DNA of 64,000 nucleotides from Plantago major. Lineage: Eukaryota > Streptophyta > Magnoliopsida > Lamiales > Plantaginaceae. Positions 53,942-64,000 of this stretch are shown in pieces. Below the pieces are notes generated by a model. It did no database searches and was not told the DNA's origin. It saw only the letters and a program-made list of their open reading frames with translations. Location of the stretch: positions 50,991,401 through 51,055,400 of the forward strand of contig CM048844.1 of the NCBI GenBank assembly GCA_026545765.1, given 5' to 3'. The stretch's first letter is position 1; each line of letters starts with the position of its first letter. The position numbers and the translations under genes are program-made.

Positions 53942-54304
53942 AAGAAGGATGAAGGCCAGCTAGTTAGGATGTTCACTTGGAACTTGAACTATCCTGTTGT
54001 CCTACTAGTTGTGTATTTTTTATTTTTGCTGATTGTACTTGCTACTTAATTATCTTGTAAAAGTTATCTGTGCTTACTTTGTAATTTTATTATCTGATGA
54101 ACCTACTCTCAGATACTCTCAAATGAAAAGATAACTAGTCAGCAAAGATCACACCTTTTGATTAGGTTGATGTCTTACTTTCTGCACATAAATAAAAGAT
54201 TGATAAATCATAAGAAATATTTAAGTGGCGGATTGTTTCCTCATCCAAAGTTGTAATAGGTTTTTAAAGGCAGTCATTGGTGACTGATCAAAAAGGGGGA
54301 AATT
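53942..54304 (+). other. 3' noncoding end and polypurine tract, element 4
   Basis: No gene. It is homologous to 22699-23082 and ends in AAAAAGGGGGAAATT (54290-54304), the polypurine tract next to the LTR. Confidence 0.86.
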
Positions 54305-55769
54305 TGTTAGGAAATATTTGTTTAGATTTGATCAGTACACCATAATGACTTACCATAGTTCAGAAAGGTATCTAGTACTCTTGGTTCACTTGAACATTGT
54401 AAAAGAGGAAGTATACTTAGTATGATTAGTCTAGTGAATCTTGTATAGGATGTTAGGTCTCTGAATGTAATTTTATATCTTTGAAGAAGACCAAGAAGAA
54501 GGCATCCAGCAGAAAGAGCTCAACTATCTGAAGATATGAAGACTGCACAAGATTACAGAAGACTAAGGAATTGTGCCTCAGAAACCATATGCAAAAAGAT
54601 AAATCAGTGAAAACTATGTATCTAGAAGAAACGATGTTTTCCTTAGTTTCTGAAAGGCTTGGAGTTTCTGATAGCAACGTGCACTGCCTTAGACAGCGTG
54701 CATAGTTCCATTGGCACAACAGGACAAAAGATAGTACTGTGCATTTAATGTCATTGCAGAACTCGCTGAGCAAAAGCTTTATCTCTGAAGAAAGAGATAA
54801 AAGTTCTATAGTACTATCAACGGATTATTTGTGGTTTGAATCTCAATAGCCTAACGGATAGTAATTCAAATGGCTTGATTTTCAACTATAAATATTACCA
54901 CTTAGAATGCTTGAACATACACTTGAACGACTAAATTTCATATCCTACACTACAAGGCTTCTGCCTACTTACTATCTAGCTTTACAGTTGCGACCAAGCT
55001 TTTGATTCTAAGTAGCACGAAAGTTCTAAGTGTCCTGATCCTTAACAAGCTATATATGGTGTTAAGGAGTTGAATTGAAGCATTTTTGCGACTTGCTAAG
55101 ATATTCATTCTCCTGAACAAAGAACATAGACTTGGGTCAGAAAAGAACATATCACCATACATTGTCCAAGTGTGTTAAGTGACTCTTGTTGTAGAAGGTA
55201 GTATTACATAATTGTGGAAGTTATTAATCTACCAATCTGATAAACTCTTCTCAACGAACACCAGAAAAAAGCGTGAAGTAGAGGAAGTACTTAGTTTTGG
55301 AAACTAAGGAATAACTCCAAGGTTAAAGGTTCTGAGTAGAGGAAGTACTTGGCTGGGAAAGCCGGGAAGAACTCAGGGGGAACACTTGGTTGGGAACCTA
55401 GTGTATTTAGGAATCGAGAGAAGATATTTGTAAGGTGAACTCAATTATCTGTCTTAGTGGATTCTAGGTCTGACAAAGGCCGAAGTGGATTAGTTGAAGG
55501 ATTACGCCACCTTCAGATACCACTATAAAGCTACTGTGTTATTTAGTTTCTGTTCTTACTTTCTTCCTTTACTTACTTCCAAAGTAATTTACACACTTTC
55601 CTAGCTTCCTGAACACGTGCACTTATCAGAAAGACTTCCGCTATTCTGATTATAAGTATCAGAAAGTTACCCAACTTTCTGAGAAACTGTTTTATCGACA
55701 AAAGTTTTAAAAGACTATTCACCCCCCCCCCCCCACCAGTCTTTTACTTTTCCGTTATCTGGACCAACA
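54305..55769 (+). repeat. 3' LTR of copia element 4
   Basis: 1465 bases from TGTTAGGAAATATTTG to GGACCAACA, shorter than the others. It has about two clear AAGTACTT units (55275-55375), a TATAAATATTACC box (54889-54901) and a C tract of 13 (55722-55734). Satellite DNA begins directly after it. Confidence 0.92.
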
Positions 55770-57004
55770 TCCGCTCATCTCACGTGCCGGATATACATAT
55801 TCTACGTCTTAAGACGAATCTATCGATATATTATGTGTCCAATTTGGAAAAAGGACGCGCCCTTGAGAGCCTCCAGATTCATGACTCGTTATATTATTCT
55901 TCTTGAAGCGGTGGTGGTTGTAGTTCAAGGTATAGTTCACATATGTCAGCCACCTATCTCATGCACCTGATCTTTATAGTCTACGTTGCAAGACAAATCC
56001 ATCGATATATTGTGGGTCTAATTTGTAGGAGGGACGCACCCTGTTGAGCTTCCCGATTATGGATTCGATTTATTATTCTTCTTTGCGCAGCGGTCGCTTG
56101 TTAATTCCCAATTGTTAACACAAAGTGTTAGTTATACACATATATATACAACTAAAGTCACATATATAAGTCCACAACCTGATTGGATGGACCCTATTCT
56201 TTCACCGGTGATGATTTATTAATGTATTAAAAAAAAATCTGTAAAACGTGATTTTGACCCGCCTGGAAATGCTATTTTCCCGAAATAGCCCCGACCTCAT
56301 AGCGGGGAAAGAGTTCTTCTCGTAATGGCGTTTTGACCCTTGAAACACAAGTCAATGATTAAAATCGGATACTTTTGTCCGTACTCGTCGATTTCACACA
56401 AAAACCGAAATTTGACAGATATGAGGAAAATCTTCATTAATCATATAAAAATATCAAATGTATGACAATAACGATGAAAATGTGCTTAAATAACACATTA
56501 AAGGAAACAGATGCGAAAACAACCCTCTTCCTAGGGTTGTTCATCTTTTTTCCATCGTGAGTCGTCTACTCTCCGGTACCTAACCTACACCTCTCACGCG
56601 CTGGACATCCTTGTTCTACATCTCAAGATGAATATATCGATATATTGTGTGTCCAATTTGGCAAAGGGATGTGCCCTAGAGAGCCTCCTGATTCCATACT
56701 CGTTTTATTATTATTCTTTAAGCGGCGGTGGTTGTTGTTAAAGGTATAGTCCACGTCTGTCTTCCACCTGTCCTACACACCTGATCTCTATATTCTACAT
56801 CGTAAGATGAATCGTTCGATATATTCTGGGTCCAATTTGTACTAGGGACGCACCCTGTAGAGCTTCCCGATTATGGATTCGATTTATTATTCTTCTTTGC
56901 GCAGCAGTCGCTTGTTAATTCCCAATTGATTACGTAAAGTGATAGTTATACACATATATACTACTAAAGTCACATATATAAGTCCACTACCAGATTGGAT
57001 GGAC

Positions 57005-58605
57005 CCTTTTCTTTCACAGGGGTTGATTTATTAATGTATAAAAAAAATCTCTAAAACGCGATTTTGACCCTCCTGGAAATGCTATTTCGCCGAAATAGCC
57101 CCGACCTCATAGCGGGGCAAGAGTTCTTCTCATAATAGCGTTTTGACCCTTGAAACACATGTCAATGATCAAAATCGGACACTTTCGTCCGTACTCTTCG
57201 ATTTCACAAAAATACTGAAATTTGAAAGATATGTGGAAAATCTACATTAATCATATAACAATATCAAATGTATATGGAAATGTACTTAAATCACACACTA
57301 AAGGAAACAGATGCGAAAACAACCCTCTTCCGAGGGTTTTTCTTCCTTTTTCCGTCGTGAGTCGTCTACTCTCCGGTACTTGCTCAGCCCATCTCACGCG
57401 CCGGATATCCTTGTTCTACGTCTCAAGATGAATATATTGATATTTTGTGTGTCCGATTTGGCTAAGGGACGTGCCCTAGAGAGCCTCCTAATTCCAGACT
57501 CGTTTTATTATTATTCTTTAAGCAGCGGTGGTTGTTGTTAAAGGTATAGTCCACGTCTGTCTGCCACCTATCTTACACACCTGGTCTCTGTATTCTACGT
57601 CGTAAGATGAATCCTTCGATATATTGTGGGTCCAATTTGTAGTAGGGACGCTCCTTGTGGAGCTTCCCGATTATGGATTTGATTTATTATTCCTCTTTGC
57701 GCAGCGGTCGCTTGTTAATTCCCAATTGATTACGTAAAGTGTTAGTTATACACATATATACTACTAAAGTCACATATATAAGTCCACTACCAGATTGGAT
57801 GGACCCTTTTCTTTCACAGGGGTTGATTTATTAATGTATAAAAAAAATCTCTAAAACGCGATTTTGACCCTCCTGGAAATGCTATTTCGCCGAAATAGCC
57901 CCGACCTCATAGCGGGGCAAGAGTTCTTCTCATAATAGCGTTTTGACCCTTGAAAAACATGTCAATGATCAAAATCGGACACTTTCGTCCGTACTCTTCG
58001 ATTTCACAAAAATACTGAAATTTGAAAGATATGTGGAAAATCTACATTAATCATATAACAATATCAAATGTATATGAAAATGTACTTAAATAACACACTA
58101 AAGGAAACAGATGCGAAAACAACCCTCTTCCGAGGGTTTTTCTTCCTTTTTCCGTCGTGAGTCGTCTACTCTCCGGTACTTGCTCAGCCCATCTCACGCG
58201 CCGGATATCCTTGTTCTACGTCTCAAGATGAATATATTGATATTTTGTGTGTCCGATTTGGCTAAGGGACGTGCCCTAGAGAGCCTCCTAATTCCAGACT
58301 CGTTTTATTATTATTCTTTAAGCGGCGGTGGTTGTTGTTAAAGGTATAGTCCACGTCTGTCTGCCACCTATCTTACACACCTGGTCTCTGTATTCTACGT
58401 CATAAGATGAATCCTTCGATATATTGTGGGTCCAATTTGTAGTAGGGACGCTCCTTGTGGAGCTTCCCGATTATGGATTTGATTTATTATTCCTCTTTGC
58501 GCAGCGGTCGCTTGTTAATTCCCAATTGATTACGTAAAGTGTTAGTTATACACATATATACTACTAAAGTCACATATATAAGTCCACTACCAGATTGGAT
58601 AGACC
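57005..58605. repeat. Two near-identical 800-bp satellite units
   Basis: 57005-57804 and 57805-58604 differ at only a handful of sites, whereas other neighbours differ by about 10%. The similarity starts and stops sharply near 58600. This is a recent local duplication, as expected from unequal crossing-over. Confidence 0.9.
57414..57725. repeat. Internal half-unit duplication in the satellite
   Basis: Each unit contains two related blocks about 180 bases apart. One has CTACGTCTCAAGA, ATATTGTGTGTCC, TAAGGGACG, CCCTAGAGAGCCTCC. The other has CTACGTCGTAAGATGAATC, ATATTGTGGGTCC, TAGGGACG, CCTGTGGAGCTTCCC. The modern 0.8-kb unit therefore grew from a shorter ancestral repeat plus unrelated sequence. 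Positions are given for one unit; the pattern recurs in all. Confidence 0.75.
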
Positions 58606-61600
58606 ATATTCTTTCACATGTGTTGATTTATTAATGTATTAAAAAAAACTGTAAAACGCGATTTTGACCCGCCTGGAAATGCTATTCAGCCGAAATAGCC
58701 CCGACCTCATAGCGGGGCAAGAGTTCTTTTCATAATGGCGTTTTGACCCTTGAAACACAAGTCAATGATCAAAATCGGACACTTAAGTCCGTACTCGTCG
58801 ATTTCACAAAAATACCGAAATTTGACAGATATGTAAAAAATCCACATTAATGATATAACAATATCAAATGTATGACAATAACGATGAAAATGTTCTTAAA
58901 TAACACACTAAAGGAAACAGATGCGAAAACAACCCTCTTCCGAGGGTTTTTCTTCCTTTTTCCATCCTGAGTCGTCTACTCTCCGGTAGCTGCTCAGCCC
59001 ATCTCACGCGCCGGATATCCTTGTTCTACGTCTCAAGACGGATATATCGATATATTGTGTGTCCAATTTGGCTAAGGGACGTGCCCAAGAGAGCCTCCTG
59101 ATTCCAGACTCGTTCTATTATTATTCTTTAAGCGACGGTGGCTGTTGTTAAAGGTATAGTCCACGTTTGTCGGCCACCTATCTTACACACCTGATCTCTG
59201 TATTCTACGTAGTAAGGTAAATCCTTCGATATATTGTGGGTTCAATTTTTAGTAGGGACGCGCCCTGTGGAGCTTCTCGATTATGGATTCGATTTATTAT
59301 TCTTCTTTGCGCAGCGGTCGCATGTTAATTCTCAATTGATTACGTAAAGTGTTAGTTATACACATATATACTACTAAAGTCACATATATAAGTCCACTAC
59401 CAGATTGGATGGACCCTATTCTTTCACAGGTGTTGATTTATTAATGTAGTAATAAAATCTGTAAAATGCGATTTTGACTCTCCTGGAAATGCAATTTTGC
59501 CGAAATAGCCCCGACCTCATAGCGGGGCAAGAGTTCTTCTCGTAATGGCGTTTTGACCCTTGAAACACAAGTCAATGATCAAAATCGGACACTTTCGTCC
59601 GTACTCGTCGATTTCATAAAAATACCGAAATTTGACAGATATGTGGAAAATATACAAGAATCACATGACAATATCAAATGTATGACAATAACGATTAAAA
59701 TGTGCTTAAATAACACATTGAAGGAAACATATGCGAAAATAACCCTCTTCCTAATGGTTTTCTTCCTTTTTCCGTCGCGAGTCGTCTACTCTCTAGTACC
59801 TTCTCCGCTCATCTCACGTGCCGGATATCCATGTTCTACGTCTCAAGACGAATCTATCGATATATTGTGCATCCATTTTGGCTAAGGGACGCGCCCTATA
59901 GAGCCTCCCGATTCATGACTCGTTATATTATTGTTCTTGAAGCGGCGGTTGCTGTAGTTCAAGGTATAGTCCACATCTGTCAGCCACCTATCTCACGCAC
60001 CTGATCTATGTATTCTACGTCGCAAGACTAATTCTTCGATATATTGTGGGTCCAATTTGTAGTTGGGACGCGCCCTGTGGAACATCCCGATTACAGATTC
60101 GATTTAATATTCTTCTTTACGCAGAGGTCGCTTGTTAATTCCCAATTGATTATGTAAAGTGTTAGTTATACACATATATACTACTAAAGTCACATATATA
60201 AGTCCACTACCAGATTGGATGGATCCTATTCTTTCACAGGGTTTGATTTATTAATGTATAAAAAAAATCTCTAAAACGCGATTTTGACCCTCCTGGAAAT
60301 GCTATTTTGCCGAAATAGCCCCGACCTCATAGCGGGGCAGAATTCTTCTCGTAATGGCGTTTTGACCCTTGAAACACAAGTCCATGATCAAAATCGGACT
60401 CTTTCGTCTGTACTCGTCGATTTCACAAAAATACCGAAATTTGCAAGATATGTGGAAAATCTACAATAATCATATAACAATATCAAATGTATCACAATTA
60501 CGATGAAAATGTGCTTAAATAACACACTAAAGGATACAGATGCGAAAACAACCCTCTTCCGAGGGTTTCTCTTCCTTTTTCCGTCGTTAATCATCTACTC
60601 TCCGGTACCTGCTCAGCCCATCTCACGCACCAGATATCCTTGTTCTACGTCTAAAGACGAATATATCGATATATTGTGCGTCCAATTTGGCTAAGGGACG
60701 TGCCCTAGAGACCCTCCTAATTCCAGACTCATTTTATTATTATTATTCCTTAAGCGGCGGTGGCTGTTGTTAAAGGTATAGTCTATGTCTGTCGGCCACC
60801 TATCTTACACACCTGATCTCTTTATTCTACGTCGTAAGATGAACACTTCGATATATTGTGGGTCAAATATGTAGTAGGGATGCGCCCTGTGGAGCTTCCC
60901 GATTATGGATTTGATTAATTATTCTTCTTTGCGCAGTGGTCGCTTGTTAATTCCCAGTTGATTACGTAAAGTGTTAGTTATACACATATATACTACTAAA
61001 GTCACATATATAAGTCCACTACCAGATTGGATGGACCATATTCTTTCACAGGTGTTGATTTTTTAATGTATTAAAAAAATCTGTAAAATGCTATTTTGAC
61101 TCGCCTAGAAATGCTATTTTGCCGAAATAGCCCCGACCTCATAGCGGGGCAAGAGTTCTTCTCATAATGGCGTTTTCCACCTTGAAACACAAGTCAATGA
61201 TCAAAATCGGACACTTTCGTCCGTACTCGTCGATTTCACAAAAATATCGAAATTTGACAGATTTGTGGAAAATCTACATTAATAATATAACAATATCAAA
61301 TGTATGACTATAACGATGAAAATGTGCTTAAATAACACACAATAGGAAACAGATACGAAAACAACCCTCTTCCGAGGGTTTTTCTTCTTTTTTCCGTCGT
61401 GAGTCGTCTACTCTCCGGTACCTGCTCAGCCCATCTCACGCGCTGGATATCCTTGTTCTACGTCTCAAGACGAATATATCGATATATTTTGTGTCTAATT
61501 TGGCTAAGGGACGTACCCTAGAGAACCTCCTAATTCCAGACTCGTTTTATTATTAGTCTTTAAGCGGCGGTGGCTGTTGTTAAAGGTATAGTCTACGTCT

Positions 61601-61765
61601 GTCAGCCACCTATGTTACACACCTGATCTCTATATTCTACATCGTAAGATGAATACTTTGATATATTGTTGGTCCAATTTGTAGTAGGGACGCGCCCTGT
61701 GGAGCTTCCCGATTATGGATTTGATTAATTATTCTTCTTTGTGTAGTGGTCGCTTGTTAATTCCC

Positions 61766-62868
61766 AAACATTTGCATGTTCTGCTGTCTTCTTCATCATC
61801 TAAGGCATCACCCCGGTGATCTTCATCCTCTTTTACTTCTTCATCAAGGTTTCTGATAGCGGCAACCATCTCAGATATGGGTTTCTTGCCTTTGGAGGAT
61901 GGTTTCTTTGGTGAAGATGCAGCGTTAGCATCATGCTTTGCTTCAGATCCTTGTTCAACATCTAGCTCCTTAGTAATATAGTCAACAGCTTCCCGGAGCT
62001 CTTTAATCTTAGAGTAAGCTTGCGTTTCCTTACGTGTTTGTTCTTCAAGTTTGTCTAGCTTGACTCTGGATTCAGCTATCTTTTCTTCAAGTTGAAGATG
62101 TAGTTGTTGTTCTTCCTCCAATAGTTTTTTGAGTTGAGCAACTCTGGCTTGTGCATCTGATATTTTCTGAGTTGCTTCCTCAGAGTGCTCAACTACTTGT
62201 TCAGTAGTGTCTTTGTGTTGAGGAGATGGATGGGTAGATTTCTGAGGAGATGGTGGAGGGGATTGCTGTGATGTCCTCTCAGTGTGCTTTTCAGCAGCTG
62301 ACACATTGTTTCCTTGTGGAATCCCACCTGTCCCTGGTGCAGGGGCATCATTGTCATCCTTCTTATCCTCATCCTTGTGATGGTCAGAAGGAGGATCTTC
62401 ATAATTGTTCTCATCAGTTTCCTTCTCTTCTTCATCTTCAGAGACCAGGTTAATCACTTATGGAATAGTGACCGTTTGCCCATTAACTTCCTCTTGTTCA
62501 GACGGTATGTATTGTAGAGTCTGGGGCAAAGTAGGCTTGAATGCCATCTGTAGTCTTGTCTGACCATCCGCTTGTTTGAAAGCTTGGATCAGCTTTCTGG
62601 CCACTTCCTTGACAAAATCCTTATCCATCAATGTTCCGAAAGAATATTGTTCAGTGGGGAACATTGCATAGACGTAGTTTTCCAAGTCTAGGGCTCGTGC
62701 TCTCCTTGTTTGGTGATCATTCACCTTTAAGATTTCAGATAGATCGGAGCGTCGGAGCTTTTGCCATTTCTTGAAGCATTTCAGATGCTTTGGCAAACTG
62801 TGTTCCTTGAATAAAGGAAGCAGGTCCTCTTTCTCATCAACAGGGACCTTAATGGCACTTGTTTGAGC
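61766..62868 (-). pseudogene. Extra gene of element 5: helical domain and coiled coil
   Basis: Carries SLPKHLKCFKKWQKLRRSDL, RRARALDLENYVYAMFPTEQ, an LPQTLQYIPSEQEEVNGQ block, the NDAPAPGTGGI motif, SPPPSPQKSTHPSPQ repeats, the coiled coil RVAQLKKLLEEEQQLHLQLEEK and the KGKKPISEMVAAI block. It is closest to element 1. The satellite cuts in after the ISEMVA block. Confidence 0.6.
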
Positions 62869-64000
62869 CTGAAAGAAAGAGTTTTGAGATAGATTCAAAA
62901 CTTTTGTAGAGATCTGAGTACAAGTGTAGTTAGGTTTCTGAGTTACCTAAATGAGTACATCAGGCTCAGAGACTTGTACTATGGAGGCAGGGGGTGCCTC
63001 TGATAGCTTGTTGTGAGGTGGAGACTTGGATGTCTGGTCCTCATCAACCTTTCTTTCTGCTTGATCCTGAGAATTAAAATTATCACAATACTTAGGAAAT
63101 TGTCATGAAAGAATTTATGCAATTAAGCTTCAATGATTTCTGAGTTTTCCACTTACTTCCTCAACAGGAGGCTCAGAGTCATTTTTCGCAGAAACGTTCT
63201 CAGATTCTGGTGTTCTTTCTAGTGATGTTGCCTTGGGGGCTTCATCAATTTCCATAGGTGCAGGGGATGTCGCAACTCTTTCCCCTTGCACTTCTACTTC
63301 TGAATGACCCTGTAAGTAGAAAGTATTGAGTAATTAGAGAATGTAAGTAGAAAGTATTGAGTAATTAGAGAAGAATTTATATTAACCCATAATGAAGAAT
63401 GTTTATCACTGATTTTCATATACCTTCACACTAGAAGGCTCAATGACATTTTCTTCAGAAACATTGACGGTTTCTGGGTCCTTTTCTGGCATGTCTGCCT
63501 TATCTTCTTCTTTCTCAGTTGGAGCCTATTAGAAACATCCACTTAATTAGTTAAGTGTATTAACATATATCTGAAAAGTAATATCTTAAGAAAGTCTCTA
63601 TCACCTGTAGCACAGGTTCAGATTCCTTAAGAGGTGAGGTTGTAGTAGCCTCTTTCTCAGTCTCTGAGGCAAGCTTTCCAGCTTCCTCTTGTTCTTGTGT
63701 TTCTAATTCAGCCTGAAACAAAGAAATTTTATTAAATGACAAGATTAATAAACACAAAATATCACAAGTAGAGATTTAAACCATTCAGCTACCTGAGCAG
63801 TGTCAGGCTGATTGGTCTCTGGAACTTGTGACCCTTCTATGTTTTGGTCTTGTTGTTCCATTTCAGCTTCTTTGTTTGAAGTTTCAGGTACTTCAGACCT
63901 TTCCTGAGTATGCAACTCAGTTGCCTCCCCTGGTTGATCATTCTGAGCAGATGCATCAGTTTGATCCCTCTCATTGTGTTGGGGAACCTGCTCTTTTGCA
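62869..64000 (-). pseudogene. Extra gene of element 5: exon-like modules
   Basis: At least four modules are separated by spacers of about 80-115 bases with the same CAG|GC-type ends as in elements 1 and 2 (on the plus strand AGCCTG and ACCTG words, e.g. near 62869, 63525 and 63711). One spacer (about 63308-63423) holds a tandem duplication of about 30 bases (AAGTAGAAAGTATTGAGTAA twice). The last part (63795-64000) matches 18830-19035 of element 2. Confidence 0.52.

Larger units (their letters stand above)
45693..55769 (+). mobile_element. Copia element 4 (Sirevirus-like), 3' part
   Basis: A plus-strand element that begins here inside gag, at the insertion point of element 3, and runs to a 3' LTR (54305-55769). 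Parts: gag, protease, hairpin chain, promoter-like box, extra gene and polypurine tract. Most of pol is not seen. Its extra gene is clearly diverged from those of elements 1-3 and 5, so this is a separate subfamily. It is broken, with ten or more breaks, and it abuts the satellite array. Confidence 0.88.
55770..61765. repeat. Satellite array, 800-812-bp unit, about 7.4 copies
   Basis: A head-to-tail array. The marker word GAGTCGTCTACTCTCCGGTA (or close variants) recurs at 56559, 57359, 58159, 58969, 59779, 60589 and 61401, so unit lengths are 800, 800, 810, 810, 810 and 812. Units are about 90% alike, and two are nearly identical. It shows no coding signal, and it matches neither 5S nor 45S rDNA that I know. 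It is bounded by copia element 4 on the left and copia element 5 on the right, and begins and ends mid-unit. Confidence 0.95.
61766..64000 (-). mobile_element. Copia element 5 (Sirevirus-like), middle of extra gene
   Basis: Minus-strand sequence of the extra gene, close to elements 1 and 2, beginning abruptly at the satellite edge and running off the window. Only the module and central coiled-coil parts are present. No LTR is in view. It is broken, with a few breaks seen. It could be joined to further element sequence beyond the window. Confidence 0.85.

Noticed and set aside
57311-58341. Two nearly identical 76-residue open frames 800 bases apart
   Set aside because: They are the same stretch of two satellite units; the other units do not keep the frame and no domain is seen.
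55770-61765. Satellite as 5S or 45S rDNA spacer
   Set aside because: No rRNA gene sequence or 5S internal control box is found in any unit.

Overview
This window looks like repeat-rich nuclear DNA of a flowering plant, probably heterochromatin. The evidence is nested Ty1/copia elements of the Sirevirus kind (tRNA-iMet-type primer site, CCHC Gag, a GGGGGAGA-type polypurine tract and a long extra gene after pol), one Athila/Tat-like Ty3/gypsy element, an 0.8-kb satellite and a DNA-transposon-like inverted repeat. I see no convincing intact host gene, rRNA, tRNA or CRISPR array. The species cannot be told from the sequence; a eudicot is a guess.

Layout. 1-2395: AT-rich DNA whose two halves are inverted copies of each other, with facing copies of one short coding fragment and a 21-bp motif repeated near the ends; this looks like a DNA transposon remnant. 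2396-30586: copia element 1 (minus strand), split by copia element 2 (plus strand, 8611-24778, 16.2 kb, both LTRs present, 5-bp target duplication AGATA). 30587-36493: an Athila-like gypsy element (plus strand) with one LTR, starting inside the 5' LTR of element 1. 36494-45692: copia element 3 (minus), entered from its interior. 45693-55769: copia element 4 (plus), into whose gag element 3 inserted. 55770-61765: about 7.4 tandem copies of an 800-812-bp satellite. 61766-64000: the middle of copia element 5 (minus), running off the window.

The main biological interest is the copia family. Each copy carries, after RNase H, (i) a chain of tiny hairpins with a shared ACGGG-type loop and arms that change together, (ii) a TATA box followed by a GGCAAA/TTTGCC stem about 180-205 bp before an ATG, and (iii) a very long extra gene. 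That gene has a conserved N-terminal domain, a run of short exon-like modules separated by about 80-bp intron-like spacers, a conserved helical domain, a coiled coil and a conserved C-terminal domain. The same layout is seen in up to five copies. The extra gene sits where Sireviruses carry their env-like gene, but I see no signal peptide or membrane segment in it, and its function is unknown. All copies are broken fossils. Element 2 is the youngest: its LTRs differ at about two dozen sites in 1.69 kb by eye.
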